A DNA stretch of 18,027 nt. Source: Candidatus Firestoneibacteriota bacterium. GTDB taxonomy: Bacteria > JACRDZ01. Made by a program: the position numbers and the translations under genes. A model generated the notes under the pieces. That model searched no databases and was not told the origin of the DNA. It saw only the letters and a program-made list of their open reading frames with translations. The DNA lies in contig JACRDZ010000298.1 of NCBI GenBank assembly GCA_016212735.1, forward strand, positions 1-18,027, given 5' to 3'. This document shows, one piece after another, positions 7,939-15,057 of this stretch; the first letter of the stretch is position 1, and the number at the start of each line of letters is the position of its first letter.

Positions 7939-9438
7939 ATGACAAATATAGTATCCTTATCCCTTATAATATCACTTCTTATGTCCCCAATTTTTATACT
8001 TATAATTTATTTTTTACCTGAAAAACATGCCAGAGTACGAGCATGGATGCCTGTACTTGCTTCAGGTTCTGTATTTCTATCTTTACTTTCTATTTTACCC
8101 TATTCTTTAAACGATCTTATTTTTGAATCTCCTTCAATTCTTTTTACACCTGATATAACTATGATTTTTCGTATTGATCTTTTCGGTTTATATTTTGGAT
8201 TAATAGCAAGCCTTATCTGGCTTCTGGCATCTATTTATTCAATGGGTTATATGATAGGAGAGCACTCTTTGCGGCGTTTTTACTGTTTCTTTACTGCATG
8301 TTTATATTTTACTCTGGGGATAAGTTTTGCAGGAAATCTTTTTACATTATTTATATTCTATGAATTAGTTACTATAAGCGGATATCCTCTTATTTTTCAT
8401 GAAGAAACAGAACAGGCACGCAAAGCTTCTTTAAAATATCTCTATTATGCTCTGAGCGGTGATGCTTTTGTACTTTTTAGTGTATTTATGACATATCATG
8501 TTACAGGTTCTTTGAATTTAGACAAAACAGGAGCATACATATATTCCAGTATGAATAGTTTCTATATTCTTATTATACTTACAATTCTTGGATTTGGAGT
8601 AAAAGCAGCAATTATGCCTTTGCACGGCTGGGTAGCTGATGCACATCCTGCAGCGCCAAGCCCTGCGAGTGCACTTCTATCAGGAGTACTTGTTAATGTT
8701 GGAATTCTTGGTATGGCAAGAATCTTCTATAATTCCATTGGCAGCACATTATTATATATGGCTAATTTTCCTAAAAACTTAATTCCTCTGGCTTTGTTTA
8801 CAATAACTGCAGCATCTATAATTGCAATTAATCAGGATAACTTAAAACGCCGTCTGGCATACTCTACAATTGGACAGCTTTCCTATATTGTGCTGGGATT
8901 AGCTATGAATAATAAAAAAGGTCTTGAAGGTGGACTTGTACATATAGCAAACCATGCTTTTATGAAAGCAACTCTCTTTTTATGCGCTGGTGCAATAATA
9001 AAAGAAACAGGTATTAAAAATATCAGTGAAATGAAAGGCCTGTCTAAACGAATGCCTGTAACAATGGTAGTTTTTGCTATTGCAAGTTTCGGAATGATCG
9101 GTATGCCTCCTCTATGCGGTTTTGTTAGCAAATGGGTACTTGGAGAAGGTGCTATTGAAGCAGGAGAAGTGATTTATATTGCTATTCTTTTAATAAGCTC
9201 GCTTCTTGCATCAGTTTATTTCCTGCCGATTATTTATAATGCTTTCTTTCAAAAAGGAGAATTTCAAAAAACTTTTGATAAATGGTATGAAGAATGCAGT
9301 GTTTATATGCTGATTTCAATGATTACAGGAGTTCTGCTTGTAATTATTTTTGGGATTTTTGTATTATTCCCAGGTTCTCCTCTTTACATAGTTACACGCA
9401 TCGCTGATAAATGGATAATGAATCCAAGTATGTATTAA
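7939..9438 (+). CDS. NuoL/M/N-like antiporter subunit D, copy 3 (TM8 Lys replaced by Asn)
   Basis: A 499-aa homologue of the preceding gene, sharing TM5 E142 (IFYELV), TM7 K222 (FGVKAAIMPLHGW) and TM12 K398 (GFVSKWVL). The usual TM8 lysine is asparagine N253 (SGVLVNVGILG), which would remove a charge from the central hydrophilic axis. The LPDAH motif reads VADAH. The strong AGGAGG ribosome binding site lies seven bases before ATG 7939. The internal stretch NLKRRLAYSTIxQLSYI is shared almost exactly with copy 2, suggesting these two arose by duplication and then diverged. Function in ion transfer is inferred from family; the ion (Na+ or H+) cannot be told. Confidence 0.92.
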   Translation: MTNIVSLSLIISLLMSPIFILIIYFLPEKHARVRAWMPVLASGSVFLSLLSILPYSLNDLIFESPSILFTPDITMIFRIDLFGLYFGLIASLIWLLASIYSMGYMIGEHSLRRFYCFFTACLYFTLGISFAGNLFTLFIFYELVTISGYPLIFHEETEQARKASLKYLYYALSGDAFVLFSVFMTYHVTGSLNLDKTGAYIYSSMNSFYILIILTILGFGVKAAIMPLHGWVADAHPAAPSPASALLSGVLVNVGILGMARIFYNSIGSTLLYMANFPKNLIPLALFTITAASIIAINQDNLKRRLAYSTIGQLSYIVLGLAMNNKKGLEGGLVHIANHAFMKATLFLCAGAIIKETGIKNISEMKGLSKRMPVTMVVFAIASFGMIGMPPLCGFVSKWVLGEGAIEAGEVIYIAILLISSLLASVYFLPIIYNAFFQKGEFQKTFDKWYEECSVYMLISMITGVLLVIIFGIFVLFPGSPLYIVTRIADKWIMNPSMY

Positions 9439-9457
9439 TGCCTATCTTGAGGTAATT

Positions 9458-12067
9458 ATGATTAATTATATACCTATAATACTATTACTACTACCAATAG
9501 TTGGTGCAATATTAACATGGACTTGCAAAAAAGAAGACAAAATATCAGGTGCTATTTCTCTCTCTATTACAGCATTTGTATTAATTTTTGCTTTTTATAT
9601 GTACAGAGAAGTTATTACAGAGTCAAAAATAATTATTTCATATCTGCCTGTTTTCATATATGGACTCGGGCTGTCAATAGACGGATTAAGTGCTTTATTT
9701 GTTTTAATTACTTCGTTTATCTGGTTTCTTTCCACTGTTTTTGCTCAAAAATACATGGATCATGAACATAACAAACGCCGTTACTATATATTCAGCCTTC
9801 TTACTCTATCAAGCAATCTTGGTGTATTAATGGGGAAAGATCTTTTTACTATTTTTGTTTTTTTTGAACTTCTCGGTATGTTCTCTTATATGCTCATTAT
9901 TCATACAGAAAAAGAAGATGCTCTTTTTGCAGGTAAAAAGTATCTTTGTATGACAATAATTGGCGGACTAAGCTTGTTATTTGGGACATTCTTATACTTT
10001 AAACTAACTGGTACTATGGATATATACGCTTATGTAAATCCTTCTGATTCCACTCTCTATAAATCCATTACTGCAATAGCGTTAATAACAGGATTTGGAG
10101 TAAAAGCAGGAATGATACCTCTGCATATCTGGCTTCCGGATGCCCATCCTGCGGCTCCTACACCTGCGTCCAGCATTCTTTCAGGTGTAATGATTAAAGC
10201 TGGTGCTTATGGAATTATTCGTGTTATACAGCTTTCTCTTTTCAATTCTCCAAAACAAATGTTTTCAACCTATATGGGATATACTATTATCTGGATTGGT
10301 ATTGTAACTATGTTTGTTGGTGTTACACTTGCCCTATTACAGAGCAATGCAAAACGTCTTTTAGCTTACCACAGTATAAGTCAGATGGGATATATTCTTA
10401 TGGGAATAGGATGTGCTCTATATCTTGGCAATAAAGGCGGAATAGGAATTACTGGAAGTGTATACCATATAATAAACCATGCTTTATTTAAGGCAAGTCT
10501 CTTTTTTGCCGCAGGCGCAGTATTTCTGCAAATGCATGATTATAATCTGTATAATCTTGGAGGATTGTATCGTAAAATGCCTCTTCTAACAATATTTACG
10601 ATAGTTGCAGCGTGTGGAATAGGCGGAGTACCTCTTTTTAACGGTTATATAAGTAAAACTATTCTTCATCATGCAATATTGGAATCATATCATTTGAAAA
10701 ACGATGTATGGCTTAAAGCGGCTGAAATAATATTTGTTATTACAAGTACAGGAACTGCATGTTCTTTTATTAAATTCACAGGACTTACTTTTTTCGGAAC
10801 ACCATTTGCCAGTCACGAACCACAGGTTTTAAACCAGGAGTTACGAAAAAATGTTTCAGAACCTTCTTTTTTATTAAATCTACCATCTGCAATTCTGGCA
10901 GTTATAATTATATCACTCGGTATTTTCCCGCAATACTTCTTAAATTACTCTATTTTACCGATATTAAAAGAATATTACAGACCTGAGATGCTAACATTTA
11001 TTAAACATTTAACTTTTTGGGATTCACATAATTTAAGCGGAGTTATTATCCCTATTTTTGGAGGATTTGCCGTTTTTTTCGCAGGAATGAAATTTGGATT
11101 ATTTCACTTGCATATACCATCTTTTATAGGATTTGATTTCTGGTATCATAAATTAGCACAAACAGGAGAAAATACAATTTTTAAAGGATATAATATTTAC
11201 AAAAAATTTGAAATAAATTTTAACGAATCTATATCAAATTTTTATTACAATAATATTAAAACAATTTACCTTCAGTATATAGCATTTACCTTTGAGATTA
11301 AAGAATCTTTATCCGATTTTTATTACGATAATTTAAAAACAATTTACCTTCAGTATATAGCATTTACCTTTGAGATTAAAGAATCTTTATCCGATTTTTA
11401 TTACAATAATTTAAAAACAATTTACTTTCAGTATATAGCATTCACCTATGAGATTAAAGATATTATTAATTCCCAATACCAGTTTGCCTGTGCAGGAATT
11501 GCAGATTTCCCTCAAAAAATATTTTCACCTTCAAGTCAGGTTCATCTGCCTTCTTTTGCAGATATTATTATTTTATATAAAAATCTTTGCATATATTATA
11601 ATCAAAAGATAGATGAACTAATACAATATTTTTATATTTTATTTAAAAAAACAGAATGCATGGTTTTGGAACTTGATATGAAAAAAATTGAATTATATGA
11701 ACATATAAAATTAAAAACAGGATATTTTATTTTACAGAGATGGGCAATCCCTATTATTAAAAACTACTATCCTGAAGCAGATATGAAGAACATTAATGAT
11801 ATTGGCCACAATCTGGAATCACTTTTTGATTTAAAGGAAAAAATAAATAAAATGCGTATATTACATAATTCGCCAAATGAATATTCATTTCTGGAAGTTG
11901 AATCTATTCTCGAGGAAAAATCTAAAGCTTTATTCAAAGGAAGAGAAATTTATTTAAAAGCGACCCAACGTATGCTACAATATTATACAAGTGATATAAG
12001 TTTTGGTGTTTTCTTAATAATTATAATTATTTCAATATATTTTTTCCTGGTAGTTTTTAAGATTTAA
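9458..12067 (+). CDS. Large (869 aa) NuoL/M/N-like antiporter subunit with repeat-bearing C-terminal tail
   Basis: Last gene of the operon. Residues 1-555 form the antiporter core with TM5 E137 (FVFFEL), TM7 K216 (FGVKAGMIPLHIWLPDAH), TM8 K247 (GVMIKAGAYG) and TM12 K400 (GYISKTIL). Residues ~556-846 are a long, mostly non-membrane tail containing three 26-aa repeats (590-667, pattern ESLSDFYYxNLKTIY) rich in tyrosine and amphipathic. The last 23 residues are one hydrophobic anchor (FGVFLIIIIISIYFFLVVF). Core, amphipathic connector and terminal helix resemble the lateral-helix layout of NuoL, though sequence homology of the tail to NuoL is not evident. It is about 250-350 residues longer than a usual family member. 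TTGAGG precedes the start. It is the counterpart of the truncated gene at 1-2172. Confidence 0.92.
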   Translation: MINYIPIILLLLPIVGAILTWTCKKEDKISGAISLSITAFVLIFAFYMYREVITESKIIISYLPVFIYGLGLSIDGLSALFVLITSFIWFLSTVFAQKYMDHEHNKRRYYIFSLLTLSSNLGVLMGKDLFTIFVFFELLGMFSYMLIIHTEKEDALFAGKKYLCMTIIGGLSLLFGTFLYFKLTGTMDIYAYVNPSDSTLYKSITAIALITGFGVKAGMIPLHIWLPDAHPAAPTPASSILSGVMIKAGAYGIIRVIQLSLFNSPKQMFSTYMGYTIIWIGIVTMFVGVTLALLQSNAKRLLAYHSISQMGYILMGIGCALYLGNKGGIGITGSVYHIINHALFKASLFFAAGAVFLQMHDYNLYNLGGLYRKMPLLTIFTIVAACGIGGVPLFNGYISKTILHHAILESYHLKNDVWLKAAEIIFVITSTGTACSFIKFTGLTFFGTPFASHEPQVLNQELRKNVSEPSFLLNLPSAILAVIIISLGIFPQYFLNYSILPILKEYYRPEMLTFIKHLTFWDSHNLSGVIIPIFGGFAVFFAGMKFGLFHLHIPSFIGFDFWYHKLAQTGENTIFKGYNIYKKFEINFNESISNFYYNNIKTIYLQYIAFTFEIKESLSDFYYDNLKTIYLQYIAFTFEIKESLSDFYYNNLKTIYFQYIAFTYEIKDIINSQYQFACAGIADFPQKIFSPSSQVHLPSFADIIILYKNLCIYYNQKIDELIQYFYILFKKTECMVLELDMKKIELYEHIKLKTGYFILQRWAIPIIKNYYPEADMKNINDIGHNLESLFDLKEKINKMRILHNSPNEYSFLEVESILEEKSKALFKGREIYLKATQRMLQYYTSDISFGVFLIIIIISIYFFLVVFKI
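11226..11459 (+). repeat. Three tandem in-frame 78-bp repeats
   Basis: Three consecutive 78-bp units (11226-11303, 11304-11381, 11382-11459) encode a 26-residue repeat in the tail of the large antiporter subunit. Units 2 and 3 differ at only four or so bases. Unit 1 differs mainly in its first half, and its last ~40 bases match unit 2 exactly. The near identity points to recent slippage or unequal recombination. Confidence 0.95.
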
Positions 12068-12093
12068 ATAAGTTTTCAGTTTTAAATTTTTAT

Positions 12094-12111
12094 AAGTTAC
12101 AATTGTAACTT
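12094..12111. promoter_or_regulatory. 18-bp perfect palindrome upstream of diguanylate cyclase
   Basis: AAGTTACAATTGTAACTT is its own reverse complement over 18 bases, in the 64-base spacer between the antiporter operon and the diguanylate cyclase, 20 bases ahead of the start codon. With no unpaired loop and no T-run it looks more like a dimeric regulator's operator than a terminator. AAGTTTT-like heptamers lie just upstream (12070-12090). No regulator can be named. Confidence 0.45.
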
Positions 12112-12131
12112 TAAATATGGAGGGTTACTAG

Positions 12132-13037
12132 ATGGATATAAAAAGCAAAATTCATTTAGGTAATCTGATAATTATTGCAATTAGTTTTACTTCTGTATCT
12201 CTTATTATATATTTTACAAGCGGAGTAAATCTATATTGGCACCTGTATGCAATTCCGCTTTTAATTGCTGCTCTTACTTATGATCTTATAGGTGGGATAA
12301 TAGCAGGACTAATTAGTGCAATAAGTATCGGATGGTGGATTTTTTCTTCAAATTTATTATTAACTAATCCCATACAGGCTAAAGTTGAAATACCTTTAGG
12401 TGCAGTTTTATTTATAGGTATGGGAGTAGCTCTTGGTATACTATCAAATAAGCATAGTAAACAAAAAGAAATTCTGGAAGGGATGTCAATTCACGATCGT
12501 TTAACTGGACTATATAATTACGGATATTTCCTTGACAGGATTGAACAGGAAAAAAAGAGAGCAGATCGTTATTCTCATAGTCTGGCTTTTGTAATATTTG
12601 ATCTGGACCATTTTAAAAAATTTAATGATACATATGGACATGAGCAAGGAAATAATGTATTGCGCAAACTGGCTAATATTATTAAAAATAAAACCAGAAA
12701 TATTGATACTACCGCACGATATGGAGGAGAAGAATTTGTTATAGTGGTTCCTATGGCAAGTGAAGACCAGGCATATCAGGTTGCTGAAAGAGTAAGAGAA
12801 TCTGTTGAAAATGAAAAATTTGATGGAAATGCTGCAACACCTATTGTTAAAATGACTATAAGCGGAGGAATCTGTGCATATCCCATTGATTCTCAAAACA
12901 CAATGGAACTAATATATAAAGCTGATGAAGCGTTATATGCAGCAAAAAATGAAGGACGTAACCGTATATACAAATATTCAGAAATAAAAGCGAGAAACAA
13001 TAAATCTAAAACTGTGAACGATGCGAGCTTAACTTGA
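12132..13037 (+). CDS. Membrane-bound diguanylate cyclase (GGDEF domain)
   Basis: Makes cyclic di-GMP from two GTP. Residues 1-105 form about three to four membrane helices with no recognisable sensor domain. A short linker leads to a complete GGDEF domain (~118-285). Its marks are DRLTGLYN at 122-129, the metal-binding DLDHFKKFND around 157-166, the active-site GGEEF at 198-202, and an inhibitory-site RNID at 189-192, five residues before GGEEF. The cyclase should therefore be active and product-inhibited. The last ~20 residues are basic and polar. GGAGGG precedes ATG 12132. An 18-bp palindrome lies upstream, and the gene may be transcribed separately from the ion-pump operon. Confidence 0.93.
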   Translation: MDIKSKIHLGNLIIIAISFTSVSLIIYFTSGVNLYWHLYAIPLLIAALTYDLIGGIIAGLISAISIGWWIFSSNLLLTNPIQAKVEIPLGAVLFIGMGVALGILSNKHSKQKEILEGMSIHDRLTGLYNYGYFLDRIEQEKKRADRYSHSLAFVIFDLDHFKKFNDTYGHEQGNNVLRKLANIIKNKTRNIDTTARYGGEEFVIVVPMASEDQAYQVAERVRESVENEKFDGNAATPIVKMTISGGICAYPIDSQNTMELIYKADEALYAAKNEGRNRIYKYSEIKARNNKSKTVNDASLT

Positions 13038-13062
13038 GGTATAGGAATTTCAAAGTTATAAG
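13034..13062 (+). promoter_or_regulatory. Promoter candidate for MEMO/AMMECR1 lipoprotein gene
   Basis: TTGAGG (13034-13039) and TATAAG (13057-13062) are separated by 17 bases and match the sigma-70 consensus at four and five of six positions. The -35 overlaps the stop codon of the cyclase gene. The -10 falls in the AT-rich heptamer array, where such hexamers recur by chance, so support is modest. Confidence 0.3.
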
Positions 13063-13087
13063 TTTTAAGTAGTAAGTTATAAGTTTA
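13053..13087. repeat. Five imperfect AAGTTWT heptamers in intergenic spacer
   Basis: AAGTTAT, AAGTTTT, AAGTAGT, AAGTTAT and AAGTTTA follow each other with an exact 7-base period. Inverted relatives lie downstream: AGTTTTAAG at 13061-13069 pairs with CTTAAAACT at 13112-13120. Similar AAGTTTT/CAGTTTT units occur in the spacer at 12070-12083. This may be a dispersed heptameric intergenic repeat of the genome. Confidence 0.6.
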
Positions 13088-13138
13088 GAACTAAAGAATT
13101 AAAGCTTCAAACTTAAAACTAATTTAAAGAGTATATTA

Positions 13139-14680
13139 ATGATTAAAAATAAATTTGCGATCTTAGTTTATATACTATTTTTTTTAAATATTTTTTTTGC
13201 ATGTTCTGTAAAAACTCCTAATGCTGAAACTACGCAAAAAAATAATGAACAAAAATCGGAAGAAAATCAAAAAACAGATAAAAAATCTTCACAAATCCGG
13301 CCCGCTGCAGTTGCAGGGAGTTTCTATCCTGACAATCCTCAAGAACTAACTAATATGATAAATAATTTTTTTACTCATGTACCCAACAATGTACTTTCAA
13401 TTACACCTAAAATATTGGTATCTCCTCATGCAGGATATATTTACTCAGGACCTATAGCTTCCTATGGATATAAAGCAATACAAGGACTGCCTAAAAAAAC
13501 AATAATTTTACTCGGACCAGCACATACAGAAGCTTTTATGGGTGCATCTATTTACTCTTCAGGAAGTTTTACAACTCCTTTAGGTTCTATTAAAATTGAC
13601 AGTGACTTATCTTCCAGAATATTAAAAGAAAATACAATTTTTACTGACCGTATTTCTCCACATATTAAAGAACACTCTCTGGAAACGCAATTGCCTTTTT
13701 TACAATTAGTATTAAAAGATTTTAAAATTGTACCGATAGTTATAGGAGAAATTAATAATCTTCAAGAATTTCAGATAATGTCTCAAGCCATTGATAAGCA
13801 TATAAAAGGACGCGATGATGTACTCATAATAGCAAGTACAGATCTTTCCCATTATAATTCTTATGAAATAGCTCAAAAGATGGATTCTATAGCAATTGAT
13901 GGCATATTACGTTTAGATACTGATTTTCTATTAATGAAAGCCTGGAGCAGGGATTGTGAATTGTGCGGATTAAATCCAGTAATACTGGCTCTCATGCTTG
14001 CTAAACTGGAAGAAAATAACAAAGCTGAATTACTTTTTAAAGCTAATTCAGGGGATACAGCTGGAGATAAAAACAGAGTTGTAGGTTATGCTTCTATTTT
14101 AATAGGGAAAGCAAAAGGAGAAATGAAAATGAGTGAACTTTCACAAGAAGAGAAGAAAGAACTTTTAAAAATAGCCCGTGATACTATTTTTTCTTATATA
14201 AAAACCAAACAAATACCAAAATTTAAAAATATTACAAATCCGAAATTTTTAAGGAAACAGGGAGCATTTGTTACCATTAAAATTAATCATGATTTAAGGG
14301 GCTGTATTGGGACATTTACTTCAGATCAACCTCTTTATAATACTATAATTGAAATGGCTGTTTCTGCTTCAACACGGGACCCTCGTTTCCCTCCTATTTC
14401 TGCTCTAGAACTTAAAGACATCTCTCTGGAGATTTCTGTTCTTTCTGAACTTAATCGTATAAAAAACATAGATGAAATTAAAGTAGGAACACATGGTATA
14501 TATATAATGCGCGGTTATTACAGAGGAGTCCTTCTTCCACAGGTAGCTACAGAATATAAATGGGATAGAAATACTTTTTTGCAGCAGACCTGTTATAAAG
14601 CAGGTTTGCCCGCAGATGCATGGAAAGATCCTGCAACAGAAATATACATATTTTCAGCACAGGTATTTGGGGAAGAGTGA
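13139..14680 (+). CDS. Predicted lipoprotein: MEMO-domain + AMMECR1-domain fusion (AmmeMemoRadiSam B/A)
   Basis: A 513-aa fusion. Residues 1-22 look like a lipoprotein signal (basic start, hydrophobic run, FFAC with Cys22), followed by a polar linker to ~52. The MEMO domain (~53-325) carries RPAAVAGSFYP, SPHAGYIYSG (H97), LGPAH (H129), EHSLETQLPF and ELCG (C276); H97, H129 and C276 match the His-His-Cys metal site of human MEMO1. The AMMECR1 domain (~333-513) shows LRGCIGT (386-392) and STRDPRFPP. These two families usually occur with a radical SAM partner; none is in the window. AMMECR1's role is unknown, and MEMO resembles extradiol dioxygenases and binds metal. The ribosome binding site is weak (AAAGAG). 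The export signal is the odd point. Confidence 0.88.
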   Translation: MIKNKFAILVYILFFLNIFFACSVKTPNAETTQKNNEQKSEENQKTDKKSSQIRPAAVAGSFYPDNPQELTNMINNFFTHVPNNVLSITPKILVSPHAGYIYSGPIASYGYKAIQGLPKKTIILLGPAHTEAFMGASIYSSGSFTTPLGSIKIDSDLSSRILKENTIFTDRISPHIKEHSLETQLPFLQLVLKDFKIVPIVIGEINNLQEFQIMSQAIDKHIKGRDDVLIIASTDLSHYNSYEIAQKMDSIAIDGILRLDTDFLLMKAWSRDCELCGLNPVILALMLAKLEENNKAELLFKANSGDTAGDKNRVVGYASILIGKAKGEMKMSELSQEEKKELLKIARDTIFSYIKTKQIPKFKNITNPKFLRKQGAFVTIKINHDLRGCIGTFTSDQPLYNTIIEMAVSASTRDPRFPPISALELKDISLEISVLSELNRIKNIDEIKVGTHGIYIMRGYYRGVLLPQVATEYKWDRNTFLQQTCYKAGLPADAWKDPATEIYIFSAQVFGEE

Positions 14681-14709
14681 AAGTTAATAAATTTAAGGGG
14701 GGGATTAAA

Positions 14710-15057
14710 ATGTCATATTCGAAACTTTCAGCAGATGGTGCAATGCTAGACCTAAAAGCTATCATTATTTCTATTTGGGAGCTAGCTAATTTTTTTCAAA
14801 CTAAAGATAAAGACTCAGCAAAAAAAAGATTAGACAATATTAAAAAAGATATTGAAATATTAAAAGAGGATGCAGGCACTATGGAAGAAAACCTTAGATT
14901 TTTTTATCATTATGATTTTAAAATTTCAAATATTGATAATTATATAAAAAAAATCGAACAAGGTAAATTTGAAGAAACAATAAAAGAACTTAAAGAAATA
15001 AATAGAAAATTAACGGAGAATATAAATGACTATTTCAGAAAAGAATTGCTTGAATGA
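14710..15057 (+). CDS. Small helical hypothetical protein (115 aa)
   Basis: I do not recognise this family. The 115-aa product is rich in Lys, Glu and Ile and looks wholly helical: a first amphipathic segment (~10-35), then heptad-like charged stretches (KKRLDNIKKDIEILKED and IKELKEINRKLTENI) suggesting coiled coil. It has no signal peptide or membrane segment. The start ATG 14710 follows AAGGGGGGG, an extreme Shine-Dalgarno-like run. The end overlaps the next gene by 32 bases (15026-15057), implying translational coupling and a shared function, perhaps as a small partner or inhibitor of the putative peptidase. Composition is more AT-rich than the genes before it. Confidence 0.75.
   Translation: MSYSKLSADGAMLDLKAIIISIWELANFFQTKDKDSAKKRLDNIKKDIEILKEDAGTMEENLRFFYHYDFKISNIDNYIKKIEQGKFEETIKELKEINRKLTENINDYFRKELLE

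Noticed and set aside
9517..9765. Plus-strand open frame inside the large antiporter gene
   Set aside because: Alternative frame of a clear homologue, with low-complexity Tyr/Cys/Phe content and no start context.
11226..11459. CRISPR-like array
   Set aside because: The units are contiguous with no spacers and are translated in frame as part of a protein tail.
13061..13120. Rho-independent terminator after the diguanylate cyclase
   Set aside because: The AGTTTTAAG/CTTAAAACT stem is AT-only with a 42-base interior and no clean T-run, so it is unlikely to terminate efficiently.
14620..14709. Upstream extension of the small helical protein
   Set aside because: It overlaps the AMMECR1 coding sequence in another frame; ATG 14710 has a strong G-rich ribosome binding site.
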